From Aquimarina atlantica (lineage in GTDB: Bacteria; Bacteroidota; Bacteroidia; Flavobacteriales; Flavobacteriaceae): a stretch of DNA of 64,000 nucleotides. The position numbers and the translations under genes were made by a program. The notes under the pieces were generated by a model. It was not told where the DNA came from. It ran no database searches and saw only the letters and a program-made list of their open reading frames with translations. The stretch covers positions 62,001 through 126,000 of the forward strand of contig NZ_AQRA01000001.1 in NCBI RefSeq assembly GCF_000626715.1, read 5' to 3'. This document shows positions 51,894 through 61,505 of the stretch, in pieces (position 1 is the first letter of the stretch; each line of letters begins with the position of its first letter).

Positions 51894-52194
51894 AATAGAT
51901 TTGTTAGTTAATTACTAGATGCAATGCACTCAAAAAGGTTGCGTATGCGCTAATAATTAGTTCATTTTATTGGGGGTAGGCTCGGCAAATGTACAAATTT
52001 TTTTATTTGTATAGACGCTTGCTATATAGATATTTAAGAATTAATTATTTGCTAAGAGTTTCCTCTGTACATTTTATATATTATATTTTTGACCTTAATT
52101 CTTTAAAATATCCTTTATGAAGTAACGTTTTGGATTAAGATATCCCTACCCTATATTTCAACTTTTTTTTAATTTAATAGGGTATATGCAGATC
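51894..52194. other. gene-free stretch with a stem-loop
   Basis: 300 bp without a gene. It contains TACCCTAT (52147-52154) and ATAGGGTA (52177-52184), an 8 bp stem around an A/T loop just downstream of the minus-strand gene that ends at 52195; possibly its terminator. Nothing else is evident. Confidence 0.35.
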
Positions 52195-53046
52195 TTAGAT
52201 GTCATAAATTAGTTTTTCGGGAGCTATTTTTTTGTTAATGATTTCTAAATTAAATAAGTAATCCTGAACCTCTACGAGTGTTTCTTTTTTGATAAGAGAC
52301 TGACTCCATTCTGTATGTTGTAACCATTTCTGTATATCTTCTAATTGTTGATCATACCTATAAGCAAGAGTTCTATCTATACTCGGGATATGTTTAAAAT
52401 CTGTAGTGGTGGTATTTATAATGTCTAGAATAGTCTTTATTTCTTCTTTTTTGGTATTGAGTATATCTTCTCTTACGGCTATAACAAAACAAGGCCAGGG
52501 AGTAGGGCAATCTATGACTCGTCTAAATACTCCATTATCGACCAATGGTTTTGTAGTAAAATGTTCCCACATAAAATAATCAGCTTTTCCATTGGTTAAT
52601 GCTTCAACTGCCCCATCCAGGTTTTTTACAACTTCAAATTGTAAATGAGAGGTGTCCCATTTTTGGTTTTGAGCATTTACATAAGCCATCAAATGAGAAC
52701 CAGATCCATATCTGCTAATAGCAGCTTTTGTATTTTGAAGCTCAGAAAGATTAGTGTATTTAGAATTGACGCTTACATGAATTCCCCATATAAGAGGTGT
52801 TTGGATATATGTTTGTACAATTTTACTGGGATTACCGGCGATGATATCTTTAACGATTCCTTCTGTAAGAATTATTGCCATGTCGATATCCTGGTTTCTT
52901 AAGGCCTCGCACATTGCTCCTGTACCACCAGGATATTCTGTCCACTCTAATTGTATATTGTTTTTTAGATAGCTTCCGTCTTCAATAGTTAAATGCCAGG
53001 GTAGATTGAAGTGCTCAGGAACACCACCTATTTTTATAGTTTGCAT
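52195..53046 (-). CDS. substrate-binding-like protein without signal peptide
   Basis: A 283-residue periplasmic-binding-protein fold (type 2, NMT1/THI5/ABC SBP-like): IKIGGVPEHFNLPWHLTIED, GGTGAMCEALRNQDIDMAII, and SRYGSGSHLMAYVNAQ with the family's ligand-loop pattern. It starts directly with the first strand: no signal peptide, no lipobox. No permease or ATPase gene is adjacent. It could therefore be a cytoplasmic small-molecule sensor or enzyme (MqnA-like proteins share the fold) rather than part of a transporter. Confidence 0.7.
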   Translation of the reverse strand: MQTIKIGGVPEHFNLPWHLTIEDGSYLKNNIQLEWTEYPGGTGAMCEALRNQDIDMAIILTEGIVKDIIAGNPSKIVQTYIQTPLIWGIHVSVNSKYTNLSELQNTKAAISRYGSGSHLMAYVNAQNQKWDTSHLQFEVVKNLDGAVEALTNGKADYFMWEHFTTKPLVDNGVFRRVIDCPTPWPCFVIAVREDILNTKKEEIKTILDIINTTTTDFKHIPSIDRTLAYRYDQQLEDIQKWLQHTEWSQSLIKKETLVEVQDYLFNLEIINKKIAPEKLIYDI

Positions 53047-53194
53047 GCTATCTGAAATTAATAAATGTGTATTTCATCGATTATTTATGTTTTTTAACGA
53101 TAAAAATAAATGATTTTTATATATTTGAACCATTACTATTTTAAAGATTATTTATATTTAAAAAGTTTTAACCCCAAATAAAAACAATATTGCT

Positions 53195-53341
53195 ATGAAA
53201 AAGAATTTTTTAAAAAATAAAAATACATATGTAAAGGTTGCGAAGTTAAAAAATAATTCTCTAGAGAATGGTATCGTAGTCTTTATTGCAGTATTGTTGC
53301 TTACTAATTTATTAATTAGTCTTAAAGTATTATTTGGTTAA
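53195..53341 (+). CDS. 48-residue membrane peptide
   Basis: A small plus-strand frame: a basic start (MKKNFLKNKNTYVKVAKLKN) and a single hydrophobic helix (IVVFIAVLLLTNLLISLKVL), stop TAA at 53339-53341. A clear terminator follows 38 nt later, and it has its own space between two minus-strand genes, which supports independent transcription. Charge pattern (positive inside, short C-terminus) fits a single-pass inner-membrane peptide of unknown role. Confidence 0.55.
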   Translation: MKKNFLKNKNTYVKVAKLKNNSLENGIVVFIAVLLLTNLLISLKVLFG

Positions 53342-53379
53342 TCTACTTAGAGATAATTAGTTATTAACCAAATAATGAA

Positions 53380-53411
53380 AAAAGAATGAGGACCTACTAC
53401 TCATTCTTTTT
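53380..53411 (+). terminator. intrinsic terminator
   Basis: Stem AAAAGAATGAG with CTCATTCTTTT, 9 nt loop, continued by T residues. It ends the 48-residue peptide gene and, in reverse, could also stop the nucleoside phosphorylase transcript ending at 53428. Confidence 0.75.
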
Positions 53412-53427
53412 TATTTTATATAACTAT

Positions 53428-54306
53428 TTATAGGTGATAATCTACTATTTTGTCTAAAGTGTATTTGATAAGTTTCTTTACAGTTTCTTTTGGGTTTTGA
53501 CTAAATTCTCCTGTAGTACGATTAGCTACAATAGCATTCATAGATACGGCTTTATGTCCAAGTAATTTTGCCAATCCGTATATGCCGGCAGTTTCCATTT
53601 CCAAATTAGTTATTTTTTTATCCTCATGTACAAAAGAGGCTATTTTTGTATTAAGTTCTTGATCCTGTAATGGTAACCTTAATACTCTTCCCTGAGGGCC
53701 ATAAAAACCTACATTGGTCACTGTATGTCCTTTTTGAACAATACTACTTAACATATGCTCTCCTAATTGTTTATCGTATGCAACTGTATATGGCTTTGAT
53801 TTATTTTGATCCAAATCTATATGTTTTGCCAAAGCTTCTGAAATTTCGGGTAATTGTACATGATTACTTTTATAGAAATGTAGAAGACTATCAAAACCAG
53901 TGGCAATTTCTGAAACCACAAAACTATCTATAGGAATATCTGGTTGTATAGATCCAGAGGTTCCTATACGAATAATATGTAATGTGGTGCGCTCTGTTTT
54001 GTTTTTACGAGTAGTAAGGTCAATATTTACTAAGGCATCTAGTTCATTACATACAATATCTATATTATCTGTACCAATACCTGTAGAAATTACAGTAATT
54101 CTGTGCCCTTTATAAATTCCTGTTTGCGTATGAAATTCTCGTTTACGAATGTTACATTCGATAGTTTCAAAATGTTGTGTTACCAGATCAACCCGATCTG
54201 GATCCCCAACAGTTATTATCGTCTGGGCAAGGTGTTCTGGTTTAAGATTTAGATGATAAATACTACCATCTTTATTAAGAATAAGTTCGGATTCGGCTAT
54301 AGCCAT
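53428..54306 (-). CDS. nucleoside phosphorylase (uridine phosphorylase-like)
   Basis: A 292-residue PNP/UDP phosphorylase of the NP-I family that cleaves nucleosides with phosphate in salvage. Motifs: phosphate loop TVGDPDRVDLVTQHFE, ISTGIGTDNIDI, RIGTSGSIQPDIPIDSFVV and the ribose-binding NLEMETAGIYGLAKLLGHKA. The sequence looks closer to uridine than purine phosphorylases, but the specificity is uncertain. It starts 2 nt after the DUF1835 stop, implying co-transcription. Confidence 0.9.
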   Translation of the reverse strand: MAIAESELILNKDGSIYHLNLKPEHLAQTIITVGDPDRVDLVTQHFETIECNIRKREFHTQTGIYKGHRITVISTGIGTDNIDIVCNELDALVNIDLTTRKNKTERTTLHIIRIGTSGSIQPDIPIDSFVVSEIATGFDSLLHFYKSNHVQLPEISEALAKHIDLDQNKSKPYTVAYDKQLGEHMLSSIVQKGHTVTNVGFYGPQGRVLRLPLQDQELNTKIASFVHEDKKITNLEMETAGIYGLAKLLGHKAVSMNAIVANRTTGEFSQNPKETVKKLIKYTLDKIVDYHL

Positions 54307-54307
54307 A

Positions 54308-55246
54308 TTATAATTTTAATAGTGCGTGAGTTTCATTGTTATACAGGTAATCGTATTTTTTTACCCCTCCATAATACCAATCTAATACTTGTGTGTTATA
54401 AAAGTTTTTTTTGTGTTGTAACGCTAGTTTTCCTCTTTCGGATAATAAAAGTCTATCTTTTGTTTGATCTAAAAACTGAAAGAGCCTTGCAAGCACACGT
54501 GTCATTTGCATGTCACCATATCCATAATATCCTTGATACTCCAGAGCATATCCCATAAGTTGCTTAATATTTTTAATATGGTAATTATCGACCATTTCCA
54601 GGATATTATGTTCTAAAATATTAAGTCCGGTTAGCATGTTAGGAAAACGCTGCAAATGTGCTCTTAGGCATATCGACATATATTCGAAAGAAGAATCTCT
54701 TTTAATCTGCCCTGCCATTTTCTGTGGTTTTGATTCGCAGTATAATGTCCAGATATGAGAAGCAAATTCAAGATCATCTATAGTTAATAAGATTTTGTTT
54801 TTGTAATGTTCTTTTAGTTGTTTTTCAGATAACTCACAAAGTCCAAATAGTTTTTTCTCATGCTCAATTCTACCACTACAAACCAGGTAAACAGGAATAT
54901 CTTTAATTCCTTTACGAAGTAATAAGCTAATAGCGGCAATCATATTAACATGGCAGAATAAATCATATTCAAACCATAGTATGATTTCGGTATAGTTTGT
55001 AAGGTTATCTATTTTTTTGAGTTGCGAAACAAATTTTTCTTCATAATCAGAAGAACCGATTCTGTAGTATTTTTTCAGAAAAGATTCCCGAGTTTTGATA
55101 GCATCTTCTGTTTCTACTTCAATTTTGGTAGGCCCTTCGCAAAGCATTTCACGCCAGGTCATAAATTCTCCGGTAGCAAGATCTAACTCTTTCATTCTAT
55201 TGGTTAGACTATCCCCATTAGTAATATGTAATGTGTTTTTCCCCAA
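54308..55246 (-). CDS. DUF1835 domain protein
   Basis: A 312-residue protein. The DUF1835 domain opens LHITNGDSLTNRMKELDLAT and includes ILWFEYDLFCHVNMIAAISL, a pattern with conserved D and H residues. The C-terminal half is helical and resembles the DUF3658 companion domain (MQMTRVLARLFQFLDQTKDR). Function unknown. It is in a tight run SUI1-DUF1835-phosphorylase. Confidence 0.85.
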   Translation of the reverse strand: MGKNTLHITNGDSLTNRMKELDLATGEFMTWREMLCEGPTKIEVETEDAIKTRESFLKKYYRIGSSDYEEKFVSQLKKIDNLTNYTEIILWFEYDLFCHVNMIAAISLLLRKGIKDIPVYLVCSGRIEHEKKLFGLCELSEKQLKEHYKNKILLTIDDLEFASHIWTLYCESKPQKMAGQIKRDSSFEYMSICLRAHLQRFPNMLTGLNILEHNILEMVDNYHIKNIKQLMGYALEYQGYYGYGDMQMTRVLARLFQFLDQTKDRLLLSERGKLALQHKKNFYNTQVLDWYYGGVKKYDYLYNNETHALLKL

Positions 55247-55262
55247 AATAGTTATTGATTTA

Positions 55263-55595
55263 TTATCCTCCTACACGTTTTACTTTAAATCCTTTTTCCT
55301 TAAGAATATCCATAATTTGATCTCTGTAATCACCTTGTATGATTATAGCATCATTTTTAAAACTCCCACCAACACTTAAGCGAGTTTTTAACTCTTTGGC
55401 GAGTTTTTTAAAATCTTCGTCAGCACCAGTATACCCCTCAAGTATAGTGATGGGTTTTCCTTTTCGTTTTTCGTATTTGCAAACTATAGGATCATCCTGC
55501 ATCCATATTTGATCTTGATCATCTTGTACATTTTCTTCTGTCTCTTCTGGTTGATGATCAGGAAATAATTTTTTTAATTGATCTTGTAAATCCAT
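55263..55595 (-). CDS. SUI1/YciH-like translation factor
   Basis: A 110-residue protein. The last 75 residues are the SUI1 (eIF1/YciH) domain: ITILEGYTGADEDFKKLAKE, LKTRLSVGGSFKNDAIIIQG and ending DILKEKGFKVKRVGG. The N-terminal 35 residues are acidic and disordered. Bacterial YciH influences start-codon choice; the Bacteroidota version is probably similar. Confidence 0.88.
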   Translation of the reverse strand: MDLQDQLKKLFPDHQPEETEENVQDDQDQIWMQDDPIVCKYEKRKGKPITILEGYTGADEDFKKLAKELKTRLSVGGSFKNDAIIIQGDYRDQIMDILKEKGFKVKRVGG

Positions 55596-55602
55596 ACGGA
55601 GT

Positions 55603-56565
55603 TTATTTTTTTATTAATCCAATTTCTACAAGTCTTTGGTGTAAGAATTCTCCAGCAGTAATATCTTCATAGTGCTTAGGATTATCTTCTGTAATACATT
55701 TTTCTAAACAATTTAGCTTCATGTCACTTCTTGGATGCATAAAGAAAGGAATAGAATATCTTGGTTTTCCCCACTGATCCTTGGGAGGGTTTACTACGCG
55801 ATGTATTGTAGATCGAAGTTTATTATTAGTATGTCGTTCTAACATATCTCCAACATTAATAACGAGTTCATCCTCTTCTGGGAGCGCATCAATCCATTGC
55901 CCATCTCTATGTTGCACTTGTAGTCCTCCTGTAGAAGCTCCCATTAACAATGTAATCAGGTTAATGTCTCCATGTGCTCCTGCTCTAACTGCACCTTTAG
56001 GTTCTTCTTTAATAGGAGGGTAGTGAATAGGGCGTAAGATACTATTACCATTACTTGCCCAATGATCAAAGTAATGTTCATCAAGACCTATATATATAGC
56101 TAATGCTCTAAGGACATAGATTCCTGTCTTTTCTAACATTTTATAAGCTTCCATTCCTGTGGTGTTAAAGTCTTTTAATTCTTCAACAATAACATTATCC
56201 GGGTATTCTTCAATTAAGTTAGCATCTGCATCTGGTTCTTGTCCAAAATGCCAAAACTCTTTTAGATCTCCTTCTTTTTTACCTTTGGCATGTTCTTTAC
56301 CAAAAGAAGTATAGCCTCTTTGTCCGCCTAATCCTTCGATTTCATATTTTTCTTTGGTGGCTGTGGGTAATGCGAAAAAGTTTTTAATTTCCTTATATAA
56401 ATCTTCTACAAGTTGGTCACTTAAAAAATGATTTTTCAATGCAACAAAGCCAATTTCTTCGTAAGCTTTTCCTATTTCGTTGACAAATTTTTGTTTTCGT
56501 GAAGGATCATTTGATAAAAAATCTGCCAAATCTACGCTTGGTATATTATTCATTAGTCTATTCAT
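55603..56565 (-). CDS. 2-oxoglutarate/Fe(II) dioxygenase (isopenicillin-N-synthase-like)
   Basis: A 320-residue oxygenase. The N-terminal DIOX_N region starts IPSVDLADFLSNDPSRKQKF, and the C-terminal jelly roll carries the iron ligands in RAGAHGDINLITLLMG (His, Asp) and TIHRVVNPPKD (His), with the 2-oxoglutarate-binding RYSIPFFMHP. The substrate is unknown. Located 8 nt upstream of the SUI1 gene. Confidence 0.88.
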   Translation of the reverse strand: MNRLMNNIPSVDLADFLSNDPSRKQKFVNEIGKAYEEIGFVALKNHFLSDQLVEDLYKEIKNFFALPTATKEKYEIEGLGGQRGYTSFGKEHAKGKKEGDLKEFWHFGQEPDADANLIEEYPDNVIVEELKDFNTTGMEAYKMLEKTGIYVLRALAIYIGLDEHYFDHWASNGNSILRPIHYPPIKEEPKGAVRAGAHGDINLITLLMGASTGGLQVQHRDGQWIDALPEEDELVINVGDMLERHTNNKLRSTIHRVVNPPKDQWGKPRYSIPFFMHPRSDMKLNCLEKCITEDNPKHYEDITAGEFLHQRLVEIGLIKK

Positions 56566-56772
56566 TTGTGTATTGAAGAACTAAAATAGGTGTATTTGAC
56601 CGAAAATTCCTAATAGGACTTCAAATTTATTTATAGCTGCAAAATATCGGTCAAATTTGTTAATTATGGACGCTTAATCCTTAATTCATGGTAAATTTAA
56701 CTAATTCATAGAATTGTTTAGGGTAAATTAACAACTACTTAATAATATTGTAATTGGGATGCGAGTTGTGAA

Positions 56773-56792
56773 GTAAAAATAAGTATTTTTAC
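56773..56792 (+). promoter_or_regulatory. palindrome in the leader of the E1 gene
   Basis: GTAAAAATA and TATTTTTAC form a perfect 9 bp inverted repeat with 2 bp between, 18 nt before the start codon at 56810. Its A/T composition makes chance occurrence plausible; it may be an operator or part of the promoter. Confidence 0.3.
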
Positions 56793-56809
56793 CTAACAAA
56801 TTTACTGCT

Positions 56810-58816
56810 ATGGAGCACATTTCAAAGGAAAAAATAGAACTACATTTTGACCGAAAAGAATACAAAGATGATCAGCTGATCTCACTATATCTCAAAATGC
56901 TTAAACCCAGGCTTATTGAAGAGAAAATGCTTGTATTGTTACGGCAAGGAAAAATATCTAAATGGTTTAGTGGTATAGGGCAAGAAGCAATATCTGTGGG
57001 GATAACGGCTGCTTTAGAAAACGAAGAATATATACTTCCGATGCATCGTAATTTGGGAGTATTTACAACAAGAGATATTCCTTTATATAGACTGTTTAGC
57101 CAATGGCAAGGAAAAGCAAATGGATTTACCAAAGGGCGTGATCGTTCTTTTCATTTCGGAACACAAGATTATAATATTGTAGGTATGATTTCTCACCTTG
57201 GACCACAAATGGGAATAGCTTGTGGGATTGCTATGGGAAATCTTTTAAAAAAGAATAACAAAGTTACTGCAGTGTTTACAGGAGAAGGAGGAACCAGTGA
57301 AGGAGATTTTCATGAAGCACTTAATGTAGCTTCGGTATGGAGTTTGCCCGTGATGTTCTGTATAGAAAATAATGGTTATGGATTATCGACCCCTACCAGT
57401 GAACAATATAATTGTGAACACCTTGCAGATCGTGGCTTGGGATATGGTATGGAGTCCCATATTATTGATGGGAATAATATATTAGAAGTATACGATAAAG
57501 TAAGCAAGTTAGCCAAAAGCATTAGGATCAATCCGCGACCGGTTTTATTAGAATTTAAAACTTTCAGAATGCGCGGGCATGAAGAAGCAAGTGGAACAAA
57601 GTATGTGCCTAAGGAGTTAATGGAGCACTGGAGTGCTAAAGATCCTATAAAAAACTATAAGAATTACCTGATAGATGAGGGAATAATTTCTGATGAAGAT
57701 GATCGTGAAAAAAAATCCACTATAAAAAAGGAAATAGAATCTAATTGGGAGCGTGCAAATACCGAAGAAGCGATTGATGTTAATTTGGATAAAGAGTTAA
57801 ATGATGTGTATACACCATTTGATTATAAGGAAATAAAACCTGGTACCGATACAAAAGAACAAAGGTTGATTGATGCTATTTCTGATGGTCTAAAAGAAAG
57901 CATGCATCGCTATGATAAGCTTGTGATTATGGGGCAGGATATCGCAGAATATGGAGGAGTTTTTAAAATTACCGAAGGCTTTTTGGATACATTCGGAAAA
58001 GAACGAGTACGCAATACTCCAATTTGTGAATCAGGAATTGTCTCTGCAGGGTATGGGCTGTCTATTAATGATTATAAGGCTGTTGTTGAAATGCAATTTG
58101 CTGATTTTGTGTCTTCTGGATTTAATCCAATCGTTAATCTGTTGGCAAAATCAAATTATAGATGGAGTCAGTCGGCAGATGTTGTGATTAGAATGCCTTG
58201 TGGAGCAGGTGTTGCAGCGGGGCCGTTTCATAGTCAGACTAATGAAGCGTGGTTTACCAAAACACCAGGGCTTAAAGTTGTCTATCCTGCATTTCCGTAC
58301 GATGCAAAAGGTTTGTTGGCTACAGCAATAGAAGACCCTAATCCAGTGTTGTTTTTTGAACATAAAGCACTATATAGAAGTATCCGCCAAGAGGTTCCCG
58401 AAGGGTATTATAATTTACCATTAGGTAAAGCTTCTGTATTACAGGAAGGAAAAGATATTACTGTTATAAGTTATGGGGCAGGTGTGCATTGGGCATTAGA
58501 AGTATTAGAAAAGCATCCACAAATCAATGCGGATCTTGTCGACCTAAGATCATTGCAACCCCTGGATACAGATACGATATACCAATCTGTGAAAAAAACA
58601 GGTAAAGTTATTATTTTACAGGAAGATTCACTTTTTGGAGGTATAGCTTCGGATATTTCGGCATTAATTATGGAAAATTGCTTTACGTTTCTTGATGCAC
58701 CCGTAAAACGAGTAGCAAGTTTACAGACTCCGATCCCATTTGATACGAATCTTGAAGCTCAATATTTAGGAAAAAACCGATTCGAAGAAGAATTGCTATT
58801 GCTATTAGAATTCTAG
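56810..58816 (+). CDS. fused alpha/beta E1 of a 2-oxoacid dehydrogenase
   Basis: A 668-residue TPP enzyme combining E1 alpha (about 20-330) and E1 beta (about 350-668) in one chain. TPP/Mg motif: GEGGTSEGDFHEALNVASVW and IENNGYGLSTP; the beta part starts with EQRLIDAISDGLKESMHRYD and contains MPCGAGVAAGPFHSQTNEAW. The alpha/beta order and sequence fit branched-chain 2-oxoacid dehydrogenases; pyruvate or acetoin specificity cannot be excluded. E2 and E3 are not adjacent. Single gene with its own terminator. Confidence 0.9.
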   Translation: MEHISKEKIELHFDRKEYKDDQLISLYLKMLKPRLIEEKMLVLLRQGKISKWFSGIGQEAISVGITAALENEEYILPMHRNLGVFTTRDIPLYRLFSQWQGKANGFTKGRDRSFHFGTQDYNIVGMISHLGPQMGIACGIAMGNLLKKNNKVTAVFTGEGGTSEGDFHEALNVASVWSLPVMFCIENNGYGLSTPTSEQYNCEHLADRGLGYGMESHIIDGNNILEVYDKVSKLAKSIRINPRPVLLEFKTFRMRGHEEASGTKYVPKELMEHWSAKDPIKNYKNYLIDEGIISDEDDREKKSTIKKEIESNWERANTEEAIDVNLDKELNDVYTPFDYKEIKPGTDTKEQRLIDAISDGLKESMHRYDKLVIMGQDIAEYGGVFKITEGFLDTFGKERVRNTPICESGIVSAGYGLSINDYKAVVEMQFADFVSSGFNPIVNLLAKSNYRWSQSADVVIRMPCGAGVAAGPFHSQTNEAWFTKTPGLKVVYPAFPYDAKGLLATAIEDPNPVLFFEHKALYRSIRQEVPEGYYNLPLGKASVLQEGKDITVISYGAGVHWALEVLEKHPQINADLVDLRSLQPLDTDTIYQSVKKTGKVIILQEDSLFGGIASDISALIMENCFTFLDAPVKRVASLQTPIPFDTNLEAQYLGKNRFEEELLLLLEF

Positions 58817-59140
58817 TTTTTATATAAGCTATTTTGGCAATAGATATTAGAAAGATATGGTATAGAATCTTAATATTTTACTTTTTTAAACCATTATAAA
58901 ATTTTAGTTACTAAAATTTTATAATGGTTTTTATTTGTAAAGTGTTGTTTGTTAGTGATTTATGTGTTGTTTTTTTGTTGGTTAATGAATTTTAAGGTTA
59001 ACAAAATATTATAAATTTTAAATAGGGGCAAAATCCCCTTTAACATATGTTGTATGTTCTATAAGTAAATCTTAATTTCGCGCTGAATATACAAAAGCAT
59101 AGTCTTTTGGACTAAAATACAGGGGGTTAAAATATAATTC
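58817..59140. other. gene-free stretch before the polysaccharide cluster
   Basis: 324 bp. It holds the strong stem-loop at 58888-58930 and then an A/T-rich region (58940-59140) that probably includes the promoter of the downstream epimerase operon. No other structure is seen. Confidence 0.4.
58888..58930 (+). terminator. strong stem-loop terminator
   Basis: A perfect 20 bp stem, AAACCATTATAAAATTTTAG with its exact complement, around a 3 nt loop (TTA), followed by TTATTTG. It lies 71 nt after the E1 stop. The long A/T stem is bidirectional. Confidence 0.75.
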
Positions 59141-60139
59141 ATGAACGCGAAACAACTAGAACATCTTCGTTCTTCAACAATACTGGTGACTGGTGCAGCA
59201 GGGTTTATAGGGTCTAATCTTTGCGAAGCGCTTTTAGAAATTGGAAGTACCGTAATAGGATTTGATAATTTTGCAACAGGACACCAAAAAAATATCGATC
59301 CGCTATTAAAGAACTCTAACTTTACTTTTATAGAAGCAGACATTAGAAATCTTGATGATTGCCATAAAGCATGTAGTGGGGTTGATTTTGTATTACATCA
59401 GGCTGCATTAGGTTCTGTACCAAGATCAATTAATGATCCTATTACAACTAACGATGTTAATGTTGGAGGATTTCTTAATATGCTGGTCGCCTCAAGGGAT
59501 GCAGGGGTAAAACGTTTTATCTATGCTGCAAGCTCTTCGACATATGGTGATTCTGAAGCTTTACCCAAGGTAGAAGAAAAAATAGGGAAACCATTATCAC
59601 CCTATGCTATAACCAAATATGTTAATGAATTGTATGCCGATAACTTTAAAAGAACATATGATTTAGATACAGTTGGGTTACGATATTTTAATGTATTTGG
59701 TCGTAAACAGGACCCTAATGGGGCATATGCTGCCGTTATTCCCAAATTTGTAATGCAGTTTATGAAATATGAATCCCCGGTAATTAACGGTGATGGCCTA
59801 TTTTCTAGAGACTTTACCTATATTGATAATGTAATCCAAATGAACCTACTGGCAATAGTTTCTGATAATGAAGAAGCTATAAATAATGTTTATAATACAG
59901 CTTACGGAGAAAGAACAACGCTAAACGAACTAACGGTTTTGTTAAAAGAATATCTATCTGTATACGATAATGCTATCGCAGATGTAGATATTACGTATGG
60001 ACCAGAACGTAAAGGCGATATACCACATTCTTTAGCTTCTGTAGATAAAGCAAAAACACTTTTGGGGTATGCTCCAGAATTTGATATCAAATCAGGACTA
60101 AAAGAAGCTGTGAAATGGTATTGGAAGCATCTAAAATAA
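59141..60139 (+). CDS. UDP-N-acetylhexosamine 4-epimerase (WbpP-like SDR)
   Basis: A 332-residue extended SDR: NAD motif [20 protein letters not shown], catalytic [12 protein letters not shown] and [15 protein letters not shown] (YxxxK), and the sugar-binding [17 protein letters not shown]. It is most like the WbpP/WbgU group interconverting UDP-GlcNAc (or its uronate) and UDP-GalNAc (uronate). It is followed 31 nt later by the nucleotide-sugar dehydrogenase, a pair typical of HexNAcA synthesis for surface polysaccharide. Confidence 0.9.
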   Translation: MNAKQLEHLRSSTILVTGAAGFIGSNLCEALLEIGSTVIGFDNFATGHQKNIDPLLKNSNFTFIEADIRNLDDCHKACSGVDFVLHQAALGSVPRSINDPITTNDVNVGGFLNMLVASRDAGVKRFIYAASSSTYGDSEALPKVEEKIGKPLSPYAITKYVNELYADNFKRTYDLDTVGLRYFNVFGRKQDPNGAYAAVIPKFVMQFMKYESPVINGDGLFSRDFTYIDNVIQMNLLAIVSDNEEAINNVYNTAYGERTTLNELTVLLKEYLSVYDNAIADVDITYGPERKGDIPHSLASVDKAKTLLGYAPEFDIKSGLKEAVKWYWKHLK

Positions 60140-60170
60140 ACTCAAAAATTCTAGTAAATAAAGAATAATT

Positions 60171-61454
60171 ATGCAAAATATTAAGATTGCCATCATTGGA
60201 TTAGGATATGTAGGGTTACCGCTAGCCAGATTATTTGCAACTAAATATCCAGTAATAGGTTTTGATATCAATGAAAAAAGAATCAAAGAATTACGTTCGG
60301 GAACCGATTCTACTTTAGAAGTAGAAGACGACTTATTAAAATCAGTATTAAAAGATAATAGGGATTTGGATGAAAACGGACTCTACTGTTCTTCTGATAT
60401 AGCAGATATAAAAGATTGCAATTATTACGTAATTACAGTTCCTACTCCTGTAGATAAAAATAACAGGCCAGATCTTACACCTTTGTATAAGTCTAGTGAA
60501 ACTGTTGGCAAGGTCTTAAAAAAAGGAGATATTGTCATTTATGAATCTACAGTATACCCGGGAGTTACCGAAGAAGAATGTGTTCCTGTGCTAGAACAAA
60601 TAAGTGGGTTAAAATTTAATGAAGACTTTTTTGCCGGATACTCGCCAGAGCGAATCAACCCTGGAGATAAAAAACACACCGTAGAGAAAATCCTGAAAGT
60701 TACTGCAGGATCTACTCCAGAAGTTGGGAAAAAAGTAGATGATTTATATGCTTCTATTATTACAGCAGGAACTCACCTTGCACCAACCATAAAAGTGGCG
60801 GAAGCAGCAAAAGTTATCGAAAATTCACAGAGAGATATTAACATCGCTTTTGTTAATGAGTTAGCTAAGATCTTTAACCTAATGGATATAGATACTAATG
60901 ACGTATTAGAAGCTGCAGGAACCAAATGGAATTTTCTACCTTTTAAACCGGGACTGGTAGGTGGTCATTGTATTGGTGTTGATCCATATTACCTGGCTCA
61001 GCGTGCACAAGAATTTGGATATCATCCAGAAATTATCTTAGCAGGACGTAGATTAAATGATAGTATGGGGCAATATGTGTCATCAGAAGTGATTAAGCTT
61101 ATGGTAAAACATGATATTCATATAAAAGGTGCTAAAGTATTGGTGCTTGGTGTGACATTTAAAGAAAATTGCCCCGATGTTCGTAACACAAGAGCAGTCG
61201 ATGTTATTAGACAATTAAGCGATTTTGGAACCGAGGTTACTGTATATGATCCATGGGCAAATCCTGCAGAAGTAATGCATGAATATAACCTGGAAATAAC
61301 AATCGATTTACCAAAAGAAAAATACGATGCAGTAGTATTAACAGTGGCTCATAAAGAATTTTTAGAAATAGATTTAAAATCTATGCTTTCACCAAATGGA
61401 GTTCTTTATGATGTTAAAGGAATACTGAAAGAAAAGGTTCACGGACGATTATAA
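60171..61454 (+). CDS. nucleotide-sugar dehydrogenase (TviB/WbpA-like)
   Basis: A 427-residue UDP-sugar dehydrogenase that oxidises C6 of a UDP-HexNAc to the uronic acid with two NAD+. The dinucleotide motif is IAIIGLGYVGLPLARLFA; the catalytic cysteine is in GLVGGHCIGVDPYY; the C-terminal domain has VTFKENCPDVRNTRAVDVI. Sequence is closest to the TviB/VipA type. Together with the epimerase it supplies GalNAcA-type precursors. Confidence 0.92.
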   Translation: MQNIKIAIIGLGYVGLPLARLFATKYPVIGFDINEKRIKELRSGTDSTLEVEDDLLKSVLKDNRDLDENGLYCSSDIADIKDCNYYVITVPTPVDKNNRPDLTPLYKSSETVGKVLKKGDIVIYESTVYPGVTEEECVPVLEQISGLKFNEDFFAGYSPERINPGDKKHTVEKILKVTAGSTPEVGKKVDDLYASIITAGTHLAPTIKVAEAAKVIENSQRDINIAFVNELAKIFNLMDIDTNDVLEAAGTKWNFLPFKPGLVGGHCIGVDPYYLAQRAQEFGYHPEIILAGRRLNDSMGQYVSSEVIKLMVKHDIHIKGAKVLVLGVTFKENCPDVRNTRAVDVIRQLSDFGTEVTVYDPWANPAEVMHEYNLEITIDLPKEKYDAVVLTVAHKEFLEIDLKSMLSPNGVLYDVKGILKEKVHGRL

Positions 61455-61505
61455 TAGAATAATCATACGGTAGTATAACAAAATAACAACTTAAGACCAA
61501 TCATT

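Noticed and set aside
52085..52190. Riboswitch before the substrate-binding-like gene
   Set aside because: The stem at 52147-52184 is downstream of that minus-strand gene, not in its leader, so a terminator is the simpler reading.
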